A stretch of DNA of 5,116 bases from Acidobacteriota bacterium (GCA_013817065.1 JACDDJ010000392.1:1-5116); one strand, 5' to 3'; shown: positions 1 through 4,424, numbered from the stretch's first letter. A program made the numbers and translations. The notes: generated by a model from the sequence alone, not told the origin.

Positions 1-3
1 CGT

Positions 4-49
4 GAGGGCACCAGCCGCCTTGGTAGTTGGAGGTTGGTAGTTGGGATGT
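4..49 (+). repeat. Dispersed TTGGTAGTTGG repeat, left-part copy
   Basis: This stretch matches 1525-1570 over about 46 bases with roughly four differences. It contains the core TTGGTAGTTGGAGGTTGGT preceded by a GAGGGCxCCAGCCGC lead-in. After base 49 the match stops, so the copy lacks the GGCGGCGATAGCCGCC palindrome that follows in the fuller copy. It is a non-coding intergenic repeat. I infer that it belongs to a family scattered through the genome, but only this window is visible. Confidence 0.75.
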
Positions 50-218
50 CTGTGGTTAGCGGGTGACCTGACCGGGACCACTTCTCCGCCGCCTATGACG
101 ACGTGTCCACCAGTGCTGGCGTCCGGACAGCTTAAAGATCACTCCTGAGGGCAGCGATGTCGAGCGGATCTTCGGTGAGAACACTGTTCGCCTCCGGCGG
201 TCACGACGTCACCACGGC

Positions 219-276
219 ACGACGAACACCACGGCATGAAAGAAACGGTCGGGTCGTCGAGCCGTGGTGTCGTCGT
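219..276. other. Strong imperfect hairpin in gene-free DNA
   Basis: Bases 219-235 (ACGACGAACACCACGGC) are the reverse complement of 261-276 apart from one bulged A, giving a 16-bp stem around a loop of about 25 bases. No T-run follows on either side, so it does not look like a simple intrinsic terminator. It could be a structured RNA element, a protein-binding palindrome or a repeat remnant. The rest of 50-235 shows no gene or site that I recognise. Confidence 0.6.
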
Positions 277-397
277 GTGGTGCCGCAGGCATCCTCGTCT
301 CCGTTTTGGGAGAGAAGAAGATTGGCGCCAGTTCCCTCCAGTGATAGACGCGAACCTTGACCCGCTAAACAAATACGTTGGGATCTGGCGGCGATAG
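236..397 (+). pseudogene. Possible small ORF or 3' remnant of a gene
   Basis: A frame open from 179 contains an ATG at 236 and ends at the TAG of 395-397, giving 53 residues from that ATG. The last third looks like a natural protein end: an acidic/aromatic GREEDWRQF stretch is followed by PPVIDANLDPLNKYVGIW and RR-stop. The first half looks like chance translation across the hairpin at 219-276. The stop codon lies inside the dispersed GGCGGCGATAGCCGCC palindrome. I see no ribosome-binding site before 236 and recognise no family. An eroded gene whose end was capped by a repeat is the likeliest reading if it is real at all. Confidence 0.22.
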
Positions 398-465
398 CCG
401 CCTTGGAGGTCGGGCGTTGGTAATTAGGCGCCGACTAGCCGCGCGCTCTTCGCGTCGAAGGCTTG
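378..465 (+). repeat. Dispersed repeat, right-part copy with GGCGGCGATAGCCGCC palindrome
   Basis: Bases 378-402 match 1562-1586 with one mismatch and include the palindromic GGCGGCGATAGCCGCC. A TTGG-rich stretch follows, and the shared tail GTCGAAGGCTTG sits at 454-465 (1676-1687 in the fuller copy). The spacing from palindrome to tail is about 52 bases here and about 90 in the other copy, so the two are mosaic rather than simple duplicates. The tail overlaps the 3' end of the CopG-type gene and encodes its last residues. Confidence 0.7.
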
Positions 466-800
466 CTCGACCGTGCCTTTGCCGGCCGCACGCGGCGGTC
501 AGCAGGCATCGCGGGGCGCTGCTCGACCCTCTCTCGCATGAGGCGTTCAGCAAGAAAGACCTTGAGCAAGGATTGGTAAGGCACGTCTCGCTTGTTGGCG
601 AGTATCCGTAGTTCTGCCAGCAGGCCTGCCGGCAGGCGCAGGGAGATCGTCTCGGTCGATGGCTTCAGGTTCGGGAACCTCGCCGCGGTGGCGCCGCTCC
701 AATCGACCAGGCCGGTCGTGTCATGAGTTTCCCAGAACGCGCGCTCGGACGCTTCGGACTCAAACCGCGGAATCTGTCGAGCTCGTTTCAGTTTCGCCAT
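435..800 (-). CDS. CopG/BrnA-type ribbon-helix-helix antitoxin, no toxin partner
   Basis: This is a 121-residue protein of the CopG_antitoxin/BrnA type, which normally neutralises a BrnT ribonuclease toxin and represses its own operon. The family hallmarks are the N-terminal PRFESEASERAFWETHD stretch (residues 11-27), DWSGA (33-37), and the ribbon-helix-helix NLKPSTETISLRLP (44-57) leading to ANKRDVPYQSLLKVFLAERL (68-87). Relatives usually end soon after this point. Here about 30 basic residues follow, ending KPSTRRARG, and those last codons come from a dispersed repeat. The gene starts 33 bases after hicA on the same strand, with a weak GAGAG upstream of its ATG. No BrnT is adjacent, so it may be an orphan antitoxin or a third member of the hicBA operon. 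Family assignment is secure; its role is inferred. Confidence 0.9.
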   Translation of the reverse strand: MAKLKRARQIPRFESEASERAFWETHDTTGLVDWSGATAARFPNLKPSTETISLRLPAGLLAELRILANKRDVPYQSLLKVFLAERLMRERVEQRPAMPADRRVRPAKARSSKPSTRRARG

Positions 801-833
801 AGATTTTGCGCTCTCGACCGTCTGCCCTTTGCA

Positions 834-1058
834 TTAGCGCGCCTCGAGAAATTCTTCCAGCGACAGGTTGATGTCGTCGGCAATCTGGCGAAGCAAAGCG
901 GGGGAAATGTCTCGGCCTTGGTGGAAGGGCACCGTCGTAACACGACCGTCCGCGTGAGCGAACTGCTTGTGCGAGCCACGCTGCCGCACCTCGGCGAACC
1001 CGAGTCGCTTGAGAATGGCCACCACCTCACGAGGTTTGAGGACGGGCGGCTTGCTCAA
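834..1058 (-). CDS. hicA: HicA toxin, mRNA interferase
   Basis: A 74-residue HicA-family protein. The family has a double-stranded-RNA-binding-like fold and cleaves mRNA when not held by HicB, slowing growth. Visible signatures are the N-terminal KPREVVAILKRLGFAEVRQRGSH, with the catalytic His at residue 30 in RGSHKQF, then VTTVPFHQGRDISPALLRQI and the C-terminal helix DDINLSLEEFLEA. Length is normal for the family and the catalytic His is present, so an active toxin is plausible. The start is a TTG only two bases after the hicB stop, which suggests translational coupling; a weak start would keep toxin output low relative to antitoxin. It ends in TAA 33 bases before the CopG-type antitoxin. 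Confidence 0.95.
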   Translation of the reverse strand: MSKPPVLKPREVVAILKRLGFAEVRQRGSHKQFAHADGRVTTVPFHQGRDISPALLRQIADDINLSLEEFLEAR

Positions 1059-1060
1059 CC

Positions 1061-1270
1061 CTAACCCACTTGGACCGTCTGAATACCGACGAACTCGGTT
1101 TCGAGCTCCCGATCCCCATCTTCGAGCAACATCGCAAGAACCTCGCGAAGGTTGGCGTTCAGTTCGTCGAGGGTCGCGCCCTGCGTATGTGCGCCAGGAA
1201 ATCCGGGCACATGGCCCACATATAATCCGGTTTCAGAATCCCGCTCGACGACCGCAGTAAAGCGTTTCAT
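1061..1270 (-). CDS. hicB: HicB antitoxin, compact form
   Basis: A 69-residue HicB-like antitoxin that should bind and block HicA. The sequence RDSETGLYVGHVPGFPGAH (about residues 10-28) followed by TQGATLDELNANLREVLAMLLED is the standard HicB fold, a degenerate RNase H-like domain. The protein ends with VGIQTVQVG, the final strand of the domain, and carries no C-terminal helix-turn-helix or ribbon-helix-helix. This is the compact one-domain version, not a truncation that I can detect. Without its own DNA-binding domain, autoregulation would need another factor, such as the neighbouring ribbon-helix-helix protein. The ATG at 1270 has GAGAG about ten bases upstream. The antitoxin-first order hicB-hicA is common in the family. 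Confidence 0.95.
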   Translation of the reverse strand: MKRFTAVVERDSETGLYVGHVPGFPGAHTQGATLDELNANLREVLAMLLEDGDRELETEFVGIQTVQVG

Positions 1271-1298
1271 ATGTGTGTTTCTCTCGAAGTGACTCCAT

Positions 1299-1307
1299 AC
1301 GATAGCA
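1299..1307 (-). promoter_or_regulatory. Candidate extended -10 promoter for hicB
   Basis: On the minus strand this reads TGCTATCGT, an extended -10 (TGn then TATCGT, four of six matches to TATAAT) about 29 bases ahead of the hicB ATG. No good -35 is visible. Placement fits a short leader for the hicB-hicA-copG cluster, but the match is modest. Confidence 0.3.
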
Positions 1308-1358
1308 AAACTACCCGGTTCTCACTCCAGCCGTCCAGAGCCGAGTCCGCGACAATGC

Positions 1359-1386
1359 GGTCGTGCGATTCATGAGAATCACGACC
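1359..1386. promoter_or_regulatory. Inverted repeat upstream of the toxin-antitoxin operon
   Basis: GGTCGTG (1359-1365) and CACGACC (1380-1386) are perfect inverted arms around 14 bases; the inner ATT/AAT can extend the stem. It lies about 90 bases before the hicB start, upstream of the candidate -10. It could be an operator for a dimeric regulator, but could equally be part of the repeat-rich DNA that begins near 1440. Bases 1271-1656 contain no other gene that I can support. Confidence 0.3.
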
Positions 1387-1453
1387 AATCCCCGCCAGAT
1401 GGGGGGCGTCCCGTGCCTGCGGGGCCTTCGGATCTAGCGCGCTTCGCGGCGCA

Positions 1454-1476
1454 AACGACCAATCTCCAACTACCAA
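1454..1476 (-). repeat. Inverted copy of the TTGGTAGTTGG repeat
   Basis: The reverse complement of this stretch matches 1541-1563 at 22 of 23 positions. The two copies face each other across about 64 bases, so the region can fold into a long-armed hairpin. The segment between them (AAGCTTCTACGAAGGTCGAACG and on to 1524) shows no gene. Confidence 0.75.
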
Positions 1477-1524
1477 AACCTCCAAGCTTCTACGAAGGTC
1501 GAACGTCTACGCGCAGCTACGCGG

Positions 1525-1687
1525 GAGGGCGCCAGCCGCGTTGGTAGTTGGAGGTTGGTCGTTGGGATTTGGCGGCGATAGCCGCCAGGCGTCCGCCGAT
1601 TTTGGAGTTTGAGGTTTGAAGTGTGGAGTTGACGTGGGCGCCCAAGGCGAGCGCCGTCAACCGCGTCGTCGGCGGGTCGAAGGCTTG
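1525..1687 (+). repeat. Fullest copy of the dispersed repeat
   Basis: This copy joins the pieces seen separately elsewhere. The lead-in and TTGGTAGTTGG core occupy 1525-1570 (as in 4-49), the GGCGGCGATAGCCGCC palindrome lies at 1571-1586 (as in 387-402), a TTGGAGTTTGAGG-type low-complexity stretch follows, and the tail GTCGAAGGCTTG is at 1676-1687 (as in 454-465). The tail overlaps the end of the DUF2442 gene and supplies its last codons. It is non-coding and has no recognisable transposase. Confidence 0.7.
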
Positions 1688-1983
1688 TACTCGGCGCGTT
1701 TCTCGCGAACAGCCGCTGCCGGCTGCAGAGGCCTGTTGGACTGTTCGGCGACAGCTGCCTCGTAGAGCGTCTCTGGCGCGATGTCGGCGCCATTCGGCCA
1801 AGCCACACCCCCGCCCTCGACGAACAGGCGTGAAAAGTACTCGGCATTCCTGAGCGGTTCGAAGATCGGTCCCCTCAGCCACCGCTCGAAATCCAGATCT
1901 GCCTGGACGCCGTCGTCGAAAGCCAGGTGAACCCGAAACCCGCCGATGTGCTTCGCGCTGACGACAGACGGCAAGTACATCAT
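1657..1983 (-). CDS. DUF2442 domain protein with repeat-derived C-terminal tail
   Basis: A 108-residue DUF2442-family protein of unknown function. The conserved part covers about residues 4-75: an N-terminal segment with GGFRVHLAFDDGVQADLDF, then LRGPIFEPLRNAEYFSRLFVE and the signature VAWPNGADIAPETLYE. Relatives normally end near that last motif. The extra 30 or so residues here are basic and low in complexity, ending KPSTRRRRG, nearly identical to the end of the unrelated CopG-type protein at 435-800, because both run into the same dispersed repeat. Translation starts at the first of two adjacent ATGs, with GAGTGAGG overlapping the upstream DUF4160 stop six bases away, so the two genes are probably translationally coupled. 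DUF2442 next to DUF4160 is a recurring pairing; the biochemical role is unknown. Confidence 0.9.
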   Translation of the reverse strand: MMYLPSVVSAKHIGGFRVHLAFDDGVQADLDFERWLRGPIFEPLRNAEYFSRLFVEGGGVAWPNGADIAPETLYEAAVAEQSNRPLQPAAAVREKRAEYKPSTRRRRG

Positions 1984-1989
1984 GGCACC

Positions 1990-2298
1990 TCACTCCAACG
2001 GCGGGATTCTCTCGAGCCCTTCGCCTGACTTGATCCTGCGCCAGTTGTTCTCGAGCTCTTGTCGGTTCAGACGCGTCCAGTCGCGGATTAGGCGCTTCGC
2101 GGTTCTCGAATGCATCTGCCCGGCGACGATCGTCTCTGAAAAGTCGAACGTGGCACGTTGCCCGTGGTGTTTCTCGTGGAAGTGCGGTGGCTCATGCTCC
2201 TGGTAGAACATCCGGATCACGATTCCGAAGAACACCGTGACTACCGACGGGCCGAGTATACGCCGCAGAGATGCGGCGCGAATAATGGGGACACTCAA
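1990..2298 (-). CDS. DUF4160 domain protein, start uncertain
   Basis: A DUF4160-family protein of unknown function, 102 residues if read from a TTG at 2298. The family core is intact: VFFGIVIRMFY (residues 22-32), the histidine-rich EHEPPHFHEKHHGQ (34-47), then ATFDFSETIVAGQMHSRTAKRLIRDW, and a closing ENNWRRIKSGEGLERIPPLE. Relatives begin only a few residues before the FFGI motif, whereas this frame carries about 20 extra residues and no ATG. That 5' segment overlaps a GNRA-loop hairpin (2261-2278) and a GGGGACACTCAAC stretch that looks like repeat DNA. The original ATG may therefore have been lost, with TTG at 2298 or GTG at 2235 serving instead. It is followed directly by DUF2442. Accessory or toxin-antitoxin-like roles are conceivable but not shown. 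Confidence 0.85.
   Translation of the reverse strand: MSVPIIRAASLRRILGPSVVTVFFGIVIRMFYQEHEPPHFHEKHHGQRATFDFSETIVAGQMHSRTAKRLIRDWTRLNRQELENNWRRIKSGEGLERIPPLE
2261..2278 (+). other. Hairpin with GAGA tetraloop
   Basis: CGCCGCA and TGCGGCG form a perfect 7-bp stem closed by GAGA, a GNRA-class tetraloop on the plus strand. It overlaps the doubtful N-terminal extension of the DUF4160 frame and is more likely a repeat or RNA structure than coding sequence. Confidence 0.5.
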
Positions 2299-2320
2299 CT
2301 TAACGCTAAGTCATTGATAC
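2279..2320. repeat. Probable mobile-repeat end with GGGGACACTCAAC
   Basis: The stretch AATAATGGGGACACTCAAC followed by the small palindrome ACTTA-ACGC-TAAGT (2298-2311) resembles, from memory, short sequences that recur in environmental bacterial genomes beside REP-type elements. I cannot verify this here. It sits at the break where the DUF4160 frame loses its family-like start, which is the main reason to flag it. Confidence 0.3.
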
Positions 2321-2405
2321 CGTAGGCGGACTCGGCGGGTCAGTACCGCGGCGGCACCCGCCTTGGCCCCGGAGCAATGGCACGCGCGCGATCGAGGGAG
2401 CGCGG

Positions 2406-2658
2406 ACCGGCGGGTCCATGTCAGTCGCACGGCGCCTCGGCCTACCGCCCGGAAAAACGATCCTCCGGCGCAGGCTTACGACCCGGCTCCGGCTGGGGTC
2501 AATCGAAAGCTGGTAGAGGATCGTTTGGATAGTGGGGTCACCCGCGCGCTGATGGCGAATCAGCGCCGCCGCCCGGTGGGAACGCCTCCGGATCGTTTTT
2601 CGACCTGGCGCAGCGGGCTGGCCGCATCGCGCCGTGGAACTGACATGGACCCGCCGGT
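2406..2658. repeat. 253-bp imperfect inverted repeat, possible MITE-like element
   Basis: The outer arms at 2406-2435 and 2629-2658 are reverse complements at 28 of 30 positions, including an exact 20-base block (2406-2425 with 2639-2658). Inner arms GAAAAACGATCC (2452-2463) and its complement (2590-2601) are exact but asymmetrically spaced. A third GGATCGTTT lies at 2518-2526, and the centre holds a perfect hairpin GCGCTGAT-GGCGA-ATCAGCGC (2546-2566). The core CGGCGGGTC recurs at 2333-2341 and 2828-2836. No transposase or convincing ORF is inside. It could be a non-autonomous mobile element or a folded intergenic repeat. This and the array below account for the gene-free stretch 2299-2794. 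Confidence 0.6.
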
Positions 2659-2679
2659 TGTCCGCCTGTTCCGCGACGC

Positions 2680-2798
2680 TCGCACGTCGCACGTAAGCAC
2701 GTGGCCTCGCACGCCCGCACGTAGCAGCACGCAACACGTAGCACAGCACGCCGCACGTAGCCCGTCGCACGCAGCACGTGCAACGTGCAACGTGCTAC
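2680..2798. repeat. ACGT-rich degenerate tandem array (CACGTAGC-like units)
   Basis: ACGT occurs nine times in about 110 bases, embedded in variants such as CGCACGTAGC, AACACGTAGC, GCACGTG and GCAACGTGC with irregular spacing of 7 to 20 bases. It is low-complexity intergenic DNA, not a CRISPR, since there are no constant repeats or unique spacers. Its edge supplies the TAG stop codon (2795-2797) of the sigma-54 activator on the minus strand. Confidence 0.7.
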
Positions 2799-3997
2799 GC
2801 GCCGCTTCGCCGGTCGTGAGTCCCGCCCGGCGGGTCCGGCGGCGCAGCTCCGGGAGCGGCCAATGGCGGCAGAAGAACCTGGTGACGCCTCGAAGGCTCC
2901 GGCGTGCCCTGTCGGAACGACCGGTAGTCCACCTTGCAGCCGTGGGCCATCAGGAAGTTGTGGAAGCGCTTGTAGTCTTCCGTCGGGATCCCGAACAGCT
3001 TGAGGAGCGACCGATAGTTGCCGTGGGTCGTCCGCAGCCCGCGGACGACGAGTTCGCGGACGTCGTGGCGCGTGATGTCGCGTGACAGGAAGATCGGGTG
3101 GATGTGATCCCAGAACGCGTAGCCACCTGAGACGAGTGCGTCGTACAGATCGTCGGCGATCTGGCGGCGGCGTTCCCTTTGCGGCAGCAGCGTGTCGCCG
3201 GCCGTGCGCAGGCTGAGTGGCAGGTGGCCGACGTCGATCATCTCGCGGTCCGCGAACCACATCGCCTGCTCCATGACGTTCTGGAGCTCGCGGATGTTGC
3301 CCGGCCAGCGATAGCGCTGGAGGAGCAGCATCGCGTCCTCGGACACCTCCATCGGACGTTCGGCGCGCTTGAGCAGGTGCGTAATCAGGAGCGGGATGTC
3401 TTCGCGGCGCTCGCGCAGCGGCGGCACGTGGATGTGGATGACGCGAAGGCGATAGAGCAGGTCCTCGCGGAACTCACCGGCGGCAACGCGTTCCGGAAGG
3501 TTGCGGTTGGTGGCCGCGACGACGCGGACGTCGACCTGGGTGCTCTCGTCGTGCGCACCGACCGACTGGATCTCGCCGGTCTCGAGGAAGCGCAGCAGCA
3601 GCGCCTGCATGCGCAGGCTCATCTCCCCGACTTCGTCCAGGAACAGGGTGCCGCCGTGCGCCATCGCCAGCTTGCCGCGCTTGTCGCGGTAGGCGCCGGT
3701 GAAGCTGCCCTTGACGTGTCCAAAGAGCTCGGATTCGAGCAGCGTCTCGGTCAGACCGGCGCAGTTGACCGCGATGAACGGGCCGCGGGCGCGCTTCGAG
3801 TTGACGTGGATCTGGCGTGCGACGACGTCCTTGCCGACGCCGCTTTCGCCGGTGATCAGGACCTTGGCGTTGCCGGCCGCTGACTTGCGGGCAATGGCCA
3901 GAACGTCCAGCATCGCGGGGCTGCCGGCAATGATCACCGGGGCACCGACGCTGTTGGGCCTGACGGACGTGACGGGAGCCGAAACGGTGTCGCTCAT
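2795..3997 (-). CDS. Sigma-54-dependent AAA+ transcriptional activator
   Basis: A 400-residue bacterial enhancer-binding protein that should use ATP hydrolysis to open RNA polymerase-sigma-54 promoters. The AAA+ core fills about residues 22-262: Walker A GESGVGKD (50-57), the sigma-54 contact loop GSFTGA (97-102; the usual form is GAFTGA), Walker B GGTLFLDE (115-122), sensor I AATN (161-164), arginine fingers in FREDLLYRL (176-184) and sensor II WPGNIRELQ (231-239). No receiver, GAF or FHA domain precedes the core; only about 20 low-complexity residues do. The C-terminus (about 305-361) has a diverged Fis-like helix-turn-helix, GLRTTHGNYRSLLKLFGI then DYKRFHNFL, of a style I associate with Acidobacteriota. 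Residues 362-400 are a proline/arginine-rich tail running into the repeat array. Start ATG lacks a clear ribosome-binding site. The target promoters are unknown. Confidence 0.95.
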   Translation of the reverse strand: MSDTVSAPVTSVRPNSVGAPVIIAGSPAMLDVLAIARKSAAGNAKVLITGESGVGKDVVARQIHVNSKRARGPFIAVNCAGLTETLLESELFGHVKGSFTGAYRDKRGKLAMAHGGTLFLDEVGEMSLRMQALLLRFLETGEIQSVGAHDESTQVDVRVVAATNRNLPERVAAGEFREDLLYRLRVIHIHVPPLRERREDIPLLITHLLKRAERPMEVSEDAMLLLQRYRWPGNIRELQNVMEQAMWFADREMIDVGHLPLSLRTAGDTLLPQRERRRQIADDLYDALVSGGYAFWDHIHPIFLSRDITRHDVRELVVRGLRTTHGNYRSLLKLFGIPTEDYKRFHNFLMAHGCKVDYRSFRQGTPEPSRRHQVLLPPLAAPGAAPPDPPGGTHDRRSGA

Positions 3998-4024
3998 GAC
4001 TTTGACGACTGCAAGGGATTTTAT

Positions 4025-4062
4025 CGGATCGAACTGCCGATCCGCGCAGAGTTATTCTGCGC
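4025..4062 (-). promoter_or_regulatory. Two abutting hairpins in the leader of the sigma-54 activator gene
   Basis: CGGATCG-AACTGC-CGATCCG (4025-4044) and GCGCAGA-GTTAT-TCTGCGC (4044-4062) are two perfect 7-bp stem-loops that share one base. They lie 28 to 65 bases upstream of the activator's ATG, so they would be in its 5' leader if transcription starts further upstream. There is no U-run, so they are not a standard attenuator. They may serve as paired operators or RNA structure; which one cannot be told from sequence. Confidence 0.45.
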
Positions 4063-4121
4063 AGGGGCAGATAGCAACCGTCGCGCCCGGCCGGCCTGAA
4101 TCGACTAATCCATGCCGAATC

Positions 4122-4184
4122 AGCTATTTAGCTCGACCTTACGGTCAACTCCCTGGAGCCGCGCTTATCAAAAAGGTAAGGAGG
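4122..4184 (+). promoter_or_regulatory. Candidate structured RNA leading to an orphan Shine-Dalgarno sequence
   Basis: Read on the plus strand, three small inverted repeats follow one another: AGCT-ATTT-AGCT (4122-4133), GACC-TTAC-GGTC (4135-4146) and CTCC/GGAG (4149-4158). An A-rich stretch then leads to a strong Shine-Dalgarno AAGGAGG (4178-4184). CCTTAC (4137-4142) can pair with GTAAGG (4176-4181), which would hide the Shine-Dalgarno and is incompatible with the second hairpin. That is the layout of a translational switch, yet no gene follows: the next GTG (4201) gives only eight codons. Bases 4201-4228 become TTGG/GGG-rich like the window's repeats. On the minus strand a weak TTGACC/TAGCTG promoter for the activator overlaps it. 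Confidence 0.3.
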
Positions 4185-4232
4185 AATACGGATTCTGTAG
4201 GTGATTGGCGGGTTGGAGGGTGGTTGACGGGC

Positions 4233-4424
4233 TCAGTGCATCAGCGTCGGGCGGTTTTCCGGGCGGCTGGCGTCGGTCCGTTGCCATGACTGACTCACGG
4301 TCCAGATCTCGGCGCAGTCGTCGCACCGATGGTAGTGAAAGCGCCGATTGCCGCCGATAAGGAGCAGCGAGCCGGAACGGCAGAAGGGGCAGGGAAATTG
4401 GTCCGATCGCTGGGGAGCGTCCAT
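4233..4424 (-). CDS. Small zinc-ribbon protein of unknown function
   Basis: A 63-residue protein if started at the ATG of 4424; an upstream ATG at 4478 would add 18 arginine-rich residues that look non-conserved. Its key feature is a two-knuckle zinc ribbon: CPFC at residues 12-15 and CDDC at 34-37, with hydrophobic LLLIGG and FHYHRC between them and EIW after. This resembles the many short bacterial zinc ribbons that bind nucleic acid or act as adaptors, but I recognise no named family. The C-terminal 20 or so residues are polar and probably disordered. It is transcribed away from the DUF192 gene, the intervening 140 bases presumably holding both promoters. It points toward the sigma-54 activator, about 235 bases downstream. 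Confidence 0.65.
   Translation of the reverse strand: MDAPQRSDQFPCPFCRSGSLLLIGGNRRFHYHRCDDCAEIWTVSQSWQRTDASRPENRPTLMH

Noticed and set aside
1061..1270. HicB as a truncated antitoxin
   Set aside because: The single HicB domain is complete to its last strand; one-domain HicB proteins of about 70 residues paired with HicA are ordinary.
1267..1485. Minus-strand frame of 72 codons upstream of hicB
   Set aside because: It covers the hicB promoter region and repeat DNA, overlaps the hicB start in another frame and shows no protein family features.
2680..2798. Possible CRISPR array
   Set aside because: The units are short, irregular and degenerate with no constant repeat or spacers, and no cas genes are present.
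2363..3085. Long plus-strand open frame of 240 codons
   Set aside because: It runs antisense to the activator's 3' end and through the inverted repeat and ACGT array. Its translation is low-complexity arginine/proline-rich with no family signature.
3179..3883. Plus-strand open frame of 234 codons opposite the activator
   Set aside because: It is the mirror frame of a well-conserved AAA+ gene in GC-rich DNA; the minus strand carries every functional motif.
4026..4043. tRNA T-arm-like GTTCGATCC on the minus strand
   Set aside because: No acceptor, D-arm or anticodon arm can be assembled around it; the bases are explained by the hairpin at 4025-4044.
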